Assembly: GCF_014648075.1 (NCBI RefSeq)
Contig: NZ_BMQK01000029.1
Location: 1 to 51,190, forward strand
DNA length: 51,190 nucleotides
Origin: Streptomyces ruber
GTDB lineage: Bacteria > Actinomycetota > Actinomycetes > Streptomycetales > Streptomycetaceae
Reading direction: 5' to 3'
Part shown: positions 17,965 through 26,435 of the stretch, one piece after another
Layout of the letters: every line of letters starts with the position of its first letter
How positions within the stretch are numbered: the first letter of the stretch is position 1
The notes under the pieces: model-generated
Seen by the model: only the letters and a program-made list of their open reading frames with translations
Database searches by the model: none
What the model was told of the DNA's origin: nothing
Program-made: the position numbers and the translations under genes

Positions 17965-18044
17965 AGCTTCGTCACCCCCTTGGCGACGAGAGCCACCAGC
18001 GCGAAGAGCGCGAGCGTGGTGACGAGGTAGGCCAGGTCGGCCAT
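17961..18044 (-). CDS. 27-aa single-helix membrane protein at the head of the kdp operon
   Basis: ATG 18044 opens a 27-codon frame, MADLAYLVTTLALFALVALV then AKGVTKL, with one hydrophobic helix and a basic C-terminus. A GGAG lies about 7 bases upstream. Its TGA overlaps the kdpF GTG by 4 bases, implying translational coupling. The composition is that of a real Streptomyces coding sequence. It may be a second KdpF-like peptide or a regulatory leader peptide; no function is established here. Confidence 0.7.
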   Translation of the reverse strand: MADLAYLVTTLALFALVALVAKGVTKL

Positions 18045-18134
18045 CTTCTGCTCCGGGGAGATTCGGGGATCCCGTGAACGAACGGATCCGGTCGCCTAGA
18101 GCAAACCCCGACGCCCGGCAGGATTCGAGCGTCG

Positions 18135-18235
18135 TTGACGAGTCCCATACGGCCGCCCCCGCGGCCTTGACGGCCCCCATACGACAGCCCTCGCGCCCTT
18201 GACGGCTCCCATACGGCCGCCCCCGCCCCTTGGCG
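18135..18235. repeat. Tandem repeat of about 32 bp, three copies plus a partial
   Basis: TTGACG occurs at 18135, 18167 and 18199, and TTGGCG at 18230. Each begins a unit containing CCCATACG then CCCCCGC/CCCTCGC. The array lies 90 bp upstream of the kdp leader ORF, in a region otherwise without genes. The units are imperfect. Confidence 0.7.
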
Positions 18236-18573
18236 CATCTCGCGCGCATCTCGTACGACATCGCCGCCCTGCCCTGCGGCAAGACCCGCCAATCAGCGCG
18301 CCGATCGCCTGAGAAGCCGGAAACGCAGCCGGCAGATCAACGCACCCGTGCCACACCGCACCACCTGGGCGACCACGGCACCCCGACAGCCCCCGCAGCG
18401 GCCTCCCCCACGCCCGGCTGCATGCGGTCGTGCGGTGGAACTGGAACCTCCTCTCAGGACAGTGGCCAGTTACGCAAGGCTGCGTCGGCCGGCTCCGGAG
18501 TCCATCGCGGCCGACACCGCTCGCGGCTCGTGCGGTGATGCCGTCGGCGAAGACGGTGAGGTAGCAAGGTGGC
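18236..18573. other. Gene-free stretch
   Basis: No recognisable gene or clear regulatory structure was found between the tandem repeat and the small fragment at 18574. Frames that stay open here lack recognisable content. Confidence 0.4.
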
Positions 18574-18712
18574 TCAGGTAGTGCTGTCCGAGGTCGTTCC
18601 GAATTCGGTGGGGAGAATCTCGCCGGCCTGGCCCGCGGTGCGGACGATGTCCTCGAAGACGAGGTCGACGAAGCGGGCGACATCCTCAAGGCGGGCGACC
18701 TTGCCGAGTTGA
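18574..18712 (-). pseudogene. C-terminal fragment of an unidentified gene
   Basis: About 45 codons with strong third-position G/C bias end at TGA 18574. They read LGKVARLEDVARFVDLVFED and then IVRTAGQAGEILPTEFGTTS. The composition indicates a once-coding C-terminus, but I do not recognise the family and there is no start. It is cut off 40 bases before the TetR gene. Confidence 0.4.
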
Positions 18713-18753
18713 GCCTATTGCAACGAGCGATCCAAAATGGTTAAGGTCGCGCC

Positions 18754-19356
18754 ATGGCCCGACCGAGGACGTTCGACGAGGACAGCGCCCTGGACGCGGC
18801 GATGCGCACGTTCTGGGAGAAGGGCTACGAGGCCACCTCTACACAGGACCTGTGTGACGCCACAGGGCTGGGGCGCAGCAGCATCTACAACACGTTCAAG
18901 AGCAAGCACGATCTCTTCGAACGCGTGCTGGCCCGCTACGTCGACTCCATGACGGCCGCTCAGCTGGCCGTTCTGGAGGACATCCGGCGCACTCCTGTTG
19001 ACCGGCTGCGCGCCTTGTTCGCCATGGTCGTTGACGGTGAGACGGGGGCGGAACGCCGGCCGGGTGGACGCGGCCTGGGCTGTTTGACCGTGAACACCAC
19101 GGTCGAGCTGGCCGCCCGGGACCCGCGGGCAGCGGAAATGCTGGACCGCGACACGCGGCGCCGGCTGACCGTGTTGCGCGCAGTGATCGGGGAGGGGCAG
19201 CGGGACGGCAGCATCACCTCCCGCCGCGAGGCCGGAGCGCTTGCCCGCTTCGTCAACGCGGCAATCGCAGGCATGCGTATCTCCAGTCAGGGCGGTGCCG
19301 ACCGGGCCGCGCTGCAATCCGTCGCTGACATCACCATGGATGCGCTCACCGCCTGA
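18754..19356 (+). CDS. TetR/AcrR-family transcriptional regulator
   Basis: This 200-aa protein has an N-terminal TetR DNA-binding domain: FDEDSALDAAMRTFWEKGYEATSTQDLCDATGLGRSSIYNTFKSKHDLF. A C-terminal ligand domain of the TetR_C_16/YxaF-like kind follows (GCLTVNTTVELAARDPRAAEML). It stands 84 bp upstream of a same-strand MFS exporter gene. The usual arrangement is repression of itself and the exporter until the exported compound binds. No clear palindromic operator was found by eye upstream of either gene. Confidence 0.88.
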   Translation: MARPRTFDEDSALDAAMRTFWEKGYEATSTQDLCDATGLGRSSIYNTFKSKHDLFERVLARYVDSMTAAQLAVLEDIRRTPVDRLRALFAMVVDGETGAERRPGGRGLGCLTVNTTVELAARDPRAAEMLDRDTRRRLTVLRAVIGEGQRDGSITSRREAGALARFVNAAIAGMRISSQGGADRAALQSVADITMDALTA

Positions 19357-19440
19357 CGGCCCGGCCTGCGATGTCGGCGGTCGCGCATACCCAAGTTTTG
19401 TACCGACCTATCCATAATCAATCTTCGAGGAGACCGAAAC

Positions 19441-20613
19441 GTGCCTCGTGCCGTATACGTCTTAGCGCTCGGCATCTTCGCCATGGTGACCAGTGAGTTC
19501 GTGGTAGCCGGACTGATGCCCCGAATGGCCGAAGGACTGGACGCGACCATCCCTCAGATCGGCTACCTCATCACGGCCTTCGCGGTGGCCATGGCTGTCG
19601 GCGGACCCTTCCTGACCGTGGCCCTGATGAGATTTCCGCCACGTACGGCGCTGATGGTGCTGTTCGTCATCTTCCTCGCCGGCAACGTACTGGCCGCCAC
19701 AGCGACCAGCTACGGCACGATGATGGCCGCTCGAATCACCACAGGTATTGCCTCCCAGGCGTTCTTCGGTGTGGGCATCTCGATGTGCGCCCAGATCACC
19801 CGCCCCGAGGTCCGTGGCCGCGCGATCGCTGCTGCGATGAACGGCCTCATGCTCGGCACGCTACTCGGGCTGCCTCTGTCCACTCTGGTCGGCGAGCGTT
19901 TCGGCTGGCGTGCCGCGTTCTGGGCCATCACTCTGATCACCGTGGTCGCGGCCGTGGCCACTCTGTTCGGCGTGCCCCGCATCGAGCGTACGGAGGGTGG
20001 CGGCAACTTCCGCCAGGAGGTCGGCGTCTTCAAGAAGCCCCGTATGTGGCTGGTGCTGTCCAGCAGCACGCTGATCATCGGTGCCACCTTCTCCGCCTTC
20101 AGCTACTTCAACCCCATCCTCACCGACGTCACGGGCTTCTCCACCGACACCGTGCCCCTGCTTCTCATCGCCTACGGAGCGGCCACCGTCATCGGCAACA
20201 ACATCGTCGGCCGCTTCGCCGACGGGCACACCGTTTCGGTGCTCGCCGTCGGCCTCGTTCTCAACGCGGTGTTCCTGACCGGCTTCGCCCTCCTCGCCGA
20301 CGTGCCCGCCCTGGCCGTCATCTCCATGATGGGCATCGGCCTGGTCGGCGTGACCATGAACCCGGCCATGGTGACCCGCGTCCACCGCACCGGCAACGCA
20401 GGCCCCTTGGTCAATACCGTGCATTCCTCCTTCATCACCCTCGGTATCATCCTCGGCTCCTCCATTGGCGCCGTCGTCATCAACGCCTGGGGCCTGCGCG
20501 CCCCCCTCTGGCTCGGCGCGGTCATGGCCGTGGTCGGCCTGGCCACCGTCCTGCCCGACCTCTCCCGCCGCACCACATCGGTCACCGGCCCGGCGCCGGT
20601 CCTGCGTGCCTGA
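19441..20613 (+). CDS. MFS transporter, DHA1 (12-helix) drug/arabinose efflux type
   Basis: This 390-aa protein starts at GTG 19441 with a GAGGAGA ribosome-binding site 10 bases upstream. It begins directly with helix 1 (VYVLALGIFAMVTSEFVVAGLMPRMAE), has the MFS motif C region (GTLLGLPLSTLVGERFGWRAAFW) and about 12 hydrophobic segments. It resembles the AraJ/CmlA/Cmr group of chloramphenicol- and sugar-efflux proteins. Together with the upstream TetR gene it forms a self-regulated efflux unit. The substrate is unknown. Confidence 0.88.
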   Translation: MPRAVYVLALGIFAMVTSEFVVAGLMPRMAEGLDATIPQIGYLITAFAVAMAVGGPFLTVALMRFPPRTALMVLFVIFLAGNVLAATATSYGTMMAARITTGIASQAFFGVGISMCAQITRPEVRGRAIAAAMNGLMLGTLLGLPLSTLVGERFGWRAAFWAITLITVVAAVATLFGVPRIERTEGGGNFRQEVGVFKKPRMWLVLSSSTLIIGATFSAFSYFNPILTDVTGFSTDTVPLLLIAYGAATVIGNNIVGRFADGHTVSVLAVGLVLNAVFLTGFALLADVPALAVISMMGIGLVGVTMNPAMVTRVHRTGNAGPLVNTVHSSFITLGIILGSSIGAVVINAWGLRAPLWLGAVMAVVGLATVLPDLSRRTTSVTGPAPVLRA

Positions 20614-20743
20614 TCCTTTTTCGGGGCGCATCCCCCGCGAGAGCTACCGGAGCGGTCCATGTGCGGGTGACTCGCGGACGGCGCCTGATTCCTAGCGTGG
20701 TTGTCAAGTCGCAGCCTGTGCGACCGCTACAGGGGAGGCCACG

Positions 20744-21643
20744 ATGAGTACAACGTCCACCGCACGGCACGCCGGAGGCCCCGGCCCGGACACGGGCCCC
20801 GACGGTCACCACGCTCGCGGCGGTCGTCTCGGCCGGATCGTCCGCTCTCCGCTCGGCTGGATGCTGACGGGCCTGGTCGGCGTCGGCCTGGTCTCGGGCC
20901 TGACCGCCACGGGTCCCGGTCCGGTTCCGGTGCTGGGCGCGGTGGCCGCGGTGGCCGTGTACTGGCTGGTCATGCGCCGTGTCGCGCGACGCTCGACGCC
21001 GGAGATCGCCCGGCGGGGAGCCGGCCGGGAGGCGCTGCTGGGCGGCGCGATCGGCCTGGGCTTCGTTCTGGTGTCCGTCTTGCTGATCACGGCGTTCGGG
21101 GGCTACTCGTTCTCCTGGGCGGACCATGGCTTCATGGCGGTCGTCTGGTCCGCGGTCATGGTGCAGATCGGCACCGCGGTCACCGAGGAGCTGCTGTTCC
21201 GCGGTCTCGCGCTGCAGGCTCTGGAGCAGCTGTGGGGCAGCCGGGCCGCCATCGTGATCACCGGGATGTTCTTCGGCATCGCCCATCTGGGCTCTCCGGG
21301 AGCCAGTGCGTGGAGTGCGCTGGCGATCGCCTTGGAGGCGGGCGTGATGCTCGGCGCCGCGTTCCTGTGGCGGCGTAGCATCTGGTTCGTCGTGGGTCTG
21401 CACTTCGCCTGGAACACCACCGAGCAGCTGCTCGGCATCCCGGTCTCCGGACACACCTCCGAGGGCCTGTTCACCGTCGACGTGCATGGCTCCGCCGTAC
21501 TGACCGGCGGTGGCTTCGGCCTGGAGGCGGCGCTGGTGCCCGTCGTCATCGGTGTGCTGCTCGCCGTCCGGATGTTCGTCCTCGCCCGCCGCGGCGGGCG
21601 TCTGCTGCCCCGTCGATCCGCACGACACACTCAGGCCGGCTGA
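20744..21643 (+). CDS. CPBP-family intramembrane glutamic endopeptidase
   Basis: This 299-aa membrane protein carries the CPBP (CAAX protease and bacteriocin-processing) motifs: EELLFRG with the paired glutamates, FFGIAHL, and LHFAWNTTEQLLG. These form the intramembrane active site in the Rce1/Abi family. Eight or so hydrophobic helices are visible. A GGGGAGG lies 8 bases before the ATG. The gene is followed after 12 bases by a histidine kinase and then its response regulator. Such a context often means the two-component system controls or senses through the membrane protein; the target of proteolysis is unknown. Confidence 0.88.
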   Translation: MSTTSTARHAGGPGPDTGPDGHHARGGRLGRIVRSPLGWMLTGLVGVGLVSGLTATGPGPVPVLGAVAAVAVYWLVMRRVARRSTPEIARRGAGREALLGGAIGLGFVLVSVLLITAFGGYSFSWADHGFMAVVWSAVMVQIGTAVTEELLFRGLALQALEQLWGSRAAIVITGMFFGIAHLGSPGASAWSALAIALEAGVMLGAAFLWRRSIWFVVGLHFAWNTTEQLLGIPVSGHTSEGLFTVDVHGSAVLTGGGFGLEAALVPVVIGVLLAVRMFVLARRGGRLLPRRSARHTQAG

Positions 21644-21655
21644 CCGGAGGAAACG

Positions 21656-22891
21656 GTGTTGATGTCCCCTCAGGCGCCCTGGAGCCGTGCGCTGCTCCGG
21701 GCGCCGCTCGACTGGTGGGAGGAGCGGGACGCCTTCCTCAAGGACGGCGTCCTCGCCCTGGTGCTGGCCCTGTTGGCCTTCGTGCCCACCCTGTCCAACA
21801 TCGGAGCGCAGATCGGGGATCTGCCCGAGCGGCCGGCGAGCGCGCTGAGCGTCGGGCTGATGCTGGCCCAGACCCTGCCGCTGGCGGCCCGCCGGCGGTG
21901 GCCCGCGGGCTGTCTGGCTGTCGTCGCGGGCGCGTTCGCCGCGCACCAGGCGCTGGGCTTCGCGACGACGTTCGGGAGTCTGGGGCTGTATCTGGCCCTG
22001 TACTCGGCCGGGGCCCACCAGGTCCGCTTCCGCCATGGTCTGGCGGGCGTGGTGAGTGCGGGCTATGCCGTGCTGGCCCTCGTCCTGGACCGCCTCGGCT
22101 CACCGCAGGGCATCGCGGACTATCTCGCGTTCTATCTGACTCTGGCCGCGTTCTGGCTGGTGGGGAGCACCGTGCGCACACGGCGGGCGGAAGAGGCGCA
22201 GCGGCGGCGGCTGGCCGCCGAAGTGGCCACGGCCGCAGAGCGGGCACGAATCGCCAGCGAGCTGCACGACGTGGTCACCCATCATGTGACGGCCATGGTG
22301 GTCCAGGCGGACGCGGCACAGTTCCTGCTCACCTCCGCACCGGACAAAGCCGGCGAGGGACTCTCGGCCGTCAGCGACACCGGCCGTCGGGCGCTGACAG
22401 AGCTGCGATACCTGCTCGGCGTGCTGGAGGCGACCGGCGAGTCGGCGTCCGCGGACCCGGCGCGCGCGGACCGGGCACCCACTCTGGGACGGCTCGGGGA
22501 CCTGGTCGAACAGGCCCGCAGGTCGGGGCAGCCGGTCGAGTTCAGCGAGCAGGGCGAGCGGCGAGCGCAGTCCGTGGACGTGGAGCTGGCCGCGTACCGG
22601 GTGGTGCAGGAGGCGCTCACCAATGCGATGAAGTACGCCGCCGGGCAGCCGACACGGGTCCTGGTCCGGCACGGCGAGGAGCGCATCGAGATCAAGGTGA
22701 CCACCGACGGGCCCACCGCCTCCCCGGCGGCCGCACCTGCCGTGCGGAAGCCGGACCCTGCGGGCGGGCGTGGACTGGCGGGGCTGCGTGCACGGGCGCG
22801 GATGGTCAATGGTGAACTGGAGGCCGGACCCCGGCCCGAAGGCGGGTTCGAGGTCCACGCCACGATTCCGTCCAAGCCCGCATCGGAGTGA
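21656..22891 (+). CDS. Two-component sensor histidine kinase (NarL-type partner, HisKA_3)
   Basis: This 411-aa protein has an N-terminal block of about five membrane helices, a coiled segment, then the HisKA_3 dimerisation box ERARIASELHDVVTHHV with phospho-acceptor His204. The HATPase domain follows (N-box ALTNAMKYA, G-box GGRGLAGLRARARM). The GTG at 21656 is preceded by GGAGGA at 5 bases; the ATG at 21662 is also possible. It sits between the CPBP protease gene and the response regulator, with gaps of 12 and 4 bases, clearly one operon. Its signal is not evident; the membrane region suggests a cell-envelope stimulus. Confidence 0.92.
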   Translation: MLMSPQAPWSRALLRAPLDWWEERDAFLKDGVLALVLALLAFVPTLSNIGAQIGDLPERPASALSVGLMLAQTLPLAARRRWPAGCLAVVAGAFAAHQALGFATTFGSLGLYLALYSAGAHQVRFRHGLAGVVSAGYAVLALVLDRLGSPQGIADYLAFYLTLAAFWLVGSTVRTRRAEEAQRRRLAAEVATAAERARIASELHDVVTHHVTAMVVQADAAQFLLTSAPDKAGEGLSAVSDTGRRALTELRYLLGVLEATGESASADPARADRAPTLGRLGDLVEQARRSGQPVEFSEQGERRAQSVDVELAAYRVVQEALTNAMKYAAGQPTRVLVRHGEERIEIKVTTDGPTASPAAAPAVRKPDPAGGRGLAGLRARARMVNGELEAGPRPEGGFEVHATIPSKPASE

Positions 22892-22895
22892 CCCC

Positions 22896-23588
22896 GTGAG
22901 CGACGCGCCGCCACCGATCCGTGTGCTCGTCTGCGACGACCAGGCACTGGTGCGCACCGGCTACGTCACCATCTTCTCCGCCCAGCCCGACATGGAGGTC
23001 GTCGGAGAGGCCGAGAACGGGCACGAGGCGGTCCAGGCCGCAGGGCGCCTGCGTCCCGACGTGGTGGTGATGGACATCCGGATGCCCCTGCTCGGCGGCA
23101 TCGAGGCGACCCGGCAACTGGCCGGTCCCGACGCCGAGGCACCGCCGAAGGTGCTGGTCGTCACCACCTTCAACGTTGACGCCTACGTCTACGACGCGCT
23201 GCGTGCCGGAGCCAGCGGCTTCCTCCTCAAGGACGCGACCCCGGCGGAGCTGGTCAACGGCATCCGGACGGTCGCCAGGGGCGAGGCCCTGCTGGCCCCC
23301 GCCGTCACCCGCCACCTCATCGGCCACTTCGCCGAACACCTGCGCCCGGCCGATACTTCCCGGCCTGCCAGGGAGAAGGTGGTACGGGCACTGACCCCGC
23401 GCGAGCTGGAGGTGCTCCGGCAGATCGCTGAGGGGCTGTCGAACGCGGAGATCGCCGCGGAGCTCTTCATCACCCCCGAGACGGTCAAGACCTACGTGTC
23501 GAGGATCCTGGCCAAACTCGGCCTGCGCGACCGAGTCCAGGCCGTCGTCCTCGCCTACCGGGTCGGGCTGGTGTCCTCCACCGGCTGA
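22896..23588 (+). CDS. LuxR/NarL-family response regulator
   Basis: The start is GTG 22896, 4 bases after the kinase stop, giving 230 aa. The receiver domain has the acidic pair in VCDDQ, phospho-acceptor Asp60 in VVVMDIRMP, the Thr of VVTTF and Lys of FLLKDA. The C-terminal LuxR helix-turn-helix reads LTPRELEVLRQIAEGLSNAEIA and KTYVSRILAKLGLRDR. It is the cognate partner of the upstream HisKA_3 kinase. Nothing downstream belongs to the operon, so the probable targets are its own operon or genes elsewhere. Confidence 0.93.
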   Translation: MSDAPPPIRVLVCDDQALVRTGYVTIFSAQPDMEVVGEAENGHEAVQAAGRLRPDVVVMDIRMPLLGGIEATRQLAGPDAEAPPKVLVVTTFNVDAYVYDALRAGASGFLLKDATPAELVNGIRTVARGEALLAPAVTRHLIGHFAEHLRPADTSRPAREKVVRALTPRELEVLRQIAEGLSNAEIAAELFITPETVKTYVSRILAKLGLRDRVQAVVLAYRVGLVSSTG

Positions 23589-23816
23589 ACCCACGCGCTC
23601 GTCGACCTGGACACCGAGGTGGGTACGACGCACGCCGACTGGTCGGGCTCTTGTGGCCGGACTGCGCGCGGCCGAGCTGACCGGAGCCTCGTGCGGTCCT
23701 CGCATGAACGGTCCTTTGCGCGAGCAAGATCAATCGCGGGTCGCCGGACCCTCGCTCGACCCGGATTCGTTCTCACTGAGTGTTTCGTCCTGGGGGTGGT
23801 GTCTGGTTCCGGGGGG

Positions 23817-23972
23817 TCAGGTTCCGCGCCAGTTGGTGGTGTTTCCGCCGGTGAGGCGGCGGGCCATGAGGTCGATCATCGCGAGCTGGATCATGGCTTC
23901 GGAGCGGTGCGGGTGGGTTTCGTAGTCGCGGGCGAGTCTGCGGTGGTGCATGAGCCAGCCGATGCTGCGCTC
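23817..23972 (-). pseudogene. IS5-like transposase, C-terminal fragment
   Basis: The last 51 codons (ERSIGWLMHHRRLARDYETH, then SEAMIQLAMIDLMARRLTG) match the C-terminal block of streptomycete IS5/ISL-type DDE transposases, containing the catalytic glutamate region and the YE(T)xPxRSEAMI tail. The preceding residues belong to a different protein, so the transposase is cut at about 23972. No inverted repeat was identified. Confidence 0.65.
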
Positions 23973-23974
23973 CT

Positions 23975-24122
23975 GGCCGTGCTGGTGGCGGGTGCCGTCG
24001 TAATTGGCGAACAGGCTGACCCACAGCCGGCTGGTGCCGTGGGCGCGTTCGACCAGCCGGGTGCGGACCGTGAGCCAGCGTTCCAGTGCGGCGCATGCGA
24101 GGGGGAGAGTGAACCAGGCGCC
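23975..24122 (-). pseudogene. Possible tyrosine-recombinase-like fragment
   Basis: About 50 codons (ADGAWFTLPLACAALERWLT, VRTRLVERAHGTSRLWVSLF) recall the internal region of phage-type integrases or similar tyrosine recombinases. No catalytic Arg-His-Arg-Tyr set is present. It is in frame with, but unrelated to, the transposase tail that follows. The identity is tentative. Confidence 0.3.
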
Positions 24123-24299
24123 GTCCGCCTCACGCCGCCGTGCTGCGGGCGGCGCCGGGTGAACACCGCTCCGTGGGCCGGGGGTGAGGTGGGTCGGGCG
24201 GAGTGGGAGTGCGGTCAGTTCCCCGGCGCCCCGCGGCCCGGGACAAGGGACAGCGGTCGGAACCGGGAGGACTCCTGGTTCCGCGCGGGAGAAGGGGCA

Positions 24300-24692
24300 G
24301 CGCAGCCCGCCGGAGGCGAAGATCACGTCGCCGGTGATCCATGCGGCGTCCGGGGAGCCGAGCCGGCCAAGCGGGGTGATGCGGCTCACCCCGGCGACGT
24401 TCTCGTCGTTGACGAGGCCGGCCGCCCGGGAAGCCTCGGTGTCCGTGGCGCCCGCTGCCACGGCGTTGACCCGGATGTTCCGCCCCCCGAGTTCGTTGGC
24501 CAGGACTCGGGTCAGCTGGGTGACGGCACCCTTGGCCGAGGTGTAGAGGGCCGATCCGGGACTGTTGGTGGAGATGTCGGAGGTCGAGATGTTCACGATC
24601 GACCCGCCGTCTCCGGGTACCTGCTTGACGAAAGCCTGGCAGGTGAGGAACACGCCGAGCACGTTGGTCCGGTATTGCCGGTCGAAGCCGGC
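24300..24692 (-). pseudogene. Short-chain dehydrogenase/reductase, N-terminally truncated with internal deletion
   Basis: About 130 codons cover the catalytic half of an SDR: NVLGVFLTCQAFVKQ, GGSIVNIST, YTSAKGAVTQLTR with the catalytic Tyr and Lys, NIRVNAVAAGATDTE and PLGRLGSPD...AAWITGDVIFASGGLR. The Rossmann N-terminus (TGxxxGxG) is missing. About a dozen residues normally found between GSPD and AAWITG (the DVAxxVAFLASD block) are deleted. It reads in the same long open frame as unrelated fragments on both sides and is not functional. Confidence 0.75.
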
Positions 24693-24869
24693 CGGGCTCG
24701 CGCCCGGCCAGGCTTCCTCGTCCGTCCCGAACGCGCCGGACAAGAGCTTCTCGTAGTCGTCGCGGAGGTGGGCGTGGGAGGCGCCCAGCCCGTCCGCCGT
24801 CGCGGGAGCGGGCAGGTCGTACAGACCGTTGAGGCCGAGCAGCGCGGCGGGACGGGACGGTTCCCGGAC
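24693..24869 (-). pseudogene. Alpha/beta-hydrolase fragment
   Basis: The segment reading LLGLNGLYDLPAPATADGLG then AHLRDDYEKLLSGAFG resembles the region between the nucleophile and the catalytic aspartate of kynurenine-formamidase-like alpha/beta hydrolases. It has neither nucleophile elbow nor histidine. It is fused in frame to the SDR remnant. The identification rests on resemblance alone. Confidence 0.35.
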
Positions 24870-25020
24870 AGCGAGCGCCTTACCAGCCTGAACGGGACTG
24901 AACAGGCCCTCGGCCGCCCGGGCGAGGGCGGTCTCCTCCAGCCGGCGGATGCCACCGGGCAGGGCGAAGAGGGAAGGTCCTACCACCATGTGCGACGTGA
25001 TGCCGTACTTCTCCGGCTCC

Positions 25021-25310
25021 GCCTCGGTGAACTCCGGGACCTCACGGCGGGCAGCCCGCGCTTCGCCGAACTGTGGGCTTCCGACGTGGTCGGCGCCCAC
25101 CGGGAAGACCACCAGACCGTCCAGCACCCGGCGACCGGGCCGATCGCGGTGGACTGCGACGTCCTGAGCGACGGCGACGCGGAACGCAAGATCGTCGTTC
25201 TCATCGCGGCCCCGACACCCCGAGGACGAAACCGGGTTCCGCCTGGCGACGGTGTCGGGCATGTCCCACTCCGCTGCCCTTGGCCTCTCACGCGGATGCC
25301 GGAAACGGTG
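25021..25310 (+). pseudogene. XRE-family regulator, MmyB-like ligand-binding C-terminal fragment
   Basis: On the plus strand the frame reads LGELRDLTAGSPRFAELWAS, DHQTVQHPATGPIAVDCDVL and a KIVVLIAAP strand. This is the MmyB-like ligand-binding domain that follows a helix-turn-helix in many actinobacterial regulators. An extra C in a run near 25222 shifts the frame; the original tail (EDETGFRLATVSGMSHS) continues in the next frame. The DNA-binding half is absent. It is a relic. Confidence 0.6.
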
Positions 25311-25453
25311 GCATTCAGCGGACCGGCACACGTGACGCCCGAACATGCGGGTTCACGTGTACCGGGGCCGGAAGCGGTCCGGCGATCACTGGGACCCTTC
25401 CGGCCCGTCGCGGTGCCGGCGACCGCTCGCCAGGCTGTACCACCGGCCGCCGG

Positions 25454-26410
25454 TCACGGGATCAGCAGCAGTTTCCCGGTGGTCGTACGCGACTCGATGT
25501 CGGCGTGGGCTCTCGCCGCCTCTGCCAGCGGGTAGCGGCCGCCGATCCGGACGACCAGCTCCCCCCTCTCGACCAGCGCGAACAGCTCGGCCGCGTACGT
25601 GGCGAGCTCCTCGTGCGTACGGATGTGGTCGGGAAGCGTGCCGTAGGTGAGGCGGGTGCTGCGCGGGATCTCGTTCATCGCGATGGTCGGCACGTCGCCG
25701 ATCAGCGGCCCGTAGAACACCATCGTGCCGTGCGTGCGCAGTACCTCCAGTGACGCGGCGAACGTCGGCCCGCCCGCGCCGTCGAACACCGCGTGCACCC
25801 CCTCGCCGCCGGTCAGCGCCCGCACCGGCTCGACGAACGCGTCACCCGTGGACACCACGACGTGATCGGCGCCGGCAGCGGTGGCGATCTCGACCTTCTC
25901 CGGCCGCGACACCAGGCCGATCACGGTACCGCCACGCGCTTTGATCAACTGGGTGAGCAGCAGCCCGACCCCGCCGGCCGCAGCGTGCACGAGCGTGACG
26001 TCACCGGGCTGCACCGGGTGGCAGACGGTGCAGTGATGGTGTGCGGTCAGCCCCTGCAGCAGCACGGCCGCGGCCGTCTCGTCGTCGATGGCGTCGGGCA
26101 CCGCGACGACGCTGTCCACGGGAAGCACGACCTGCTCCGCGTAACTGCCATGGGCGTCGATCGTCAGCCACGCGACGCGATCCCCCGGGGCGAATTCGTG
26201 CACGCCCTCGCCCGTCTCCACCACCACACCGGCACCCTCCGCGCCCGGCACCTCGGCCAACCGTCCCCGGCGGATGCCGACGTCGAAGAAGTTCACGCCG
26301 GCCACCCGGACGTCCACCAGTATTTCTCCCGGACCCGGACGAGGCGTCAGCCGCTCCTGCAGCTGCAGCACTTCCGGTCCGCCCGCTTCGCTGATGACTA
26401 TCGCCTTCAT
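25454..26410 (-). CDS. Quinone oxidoreductase/zinc-independent alcohol dehydrogenase family protein
   Basis: This 318-aa MDR-superfamily enzyme starts at ATG 26410. The N-terminal GroES-like part reads PRPGPGEILVDVRVAGVNFFD and PGAEGAGVVVETGEGV. The NADPH-binding Rossmann motif AAAGGVGLLLTQLI lies mid-protein and the tail is TTGKLLLIP. No structural-zinc cysteine cluster is seen, which fits the quinone-reductase (QOR) subgroup acting on quinones or enones. It is divergent from a TetR gene across 49 bases that hold a near-perfect palindrome, so it is almost certainly repressed by that TetR. Confidence 0.92.
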   Translation of the reverse strand: MKAIVISEAGGPEVLQLQERLTPRPGPGEILVDVRVAGVNFFDVGIRRGRLAEVPGAEGAGVVVETGEGVHEFAPGDRVAWLTIDAHGSYAEQVVLPVDSVVAVPDAIDDETAAAVLLQGLTAHHHCTVCHPVQPGDVTLVHAAAGGVGLLLTQLIKARGGTVIGLVSRPEKVEIATAAGADHVVVSTGDAFVEPVRALTGGEGVHAVFDGAGGPTFAASLEVLRTHGTMVFYGPLIGDVPTIAMNEIPRSTRLTYGTLPDHIRTHEELATYAAELFALVERGELVVRIGGRYPLAEAARAHADIESRTTTGKLLLIP

Positions 26411-26435
26411 GCGGCCGAAGCTAGGCTTCGCAAAA

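Noticed and set aside
18045..18134. Possible c-di-AMP (ydaO-type) riboswitch before the kdp operon
   Set aside because: kdp genes can be controlled by such riboswitches in other bacteria, but none of the conserved core elements was found in the leader. Only a GGATCC inverted pair is present.
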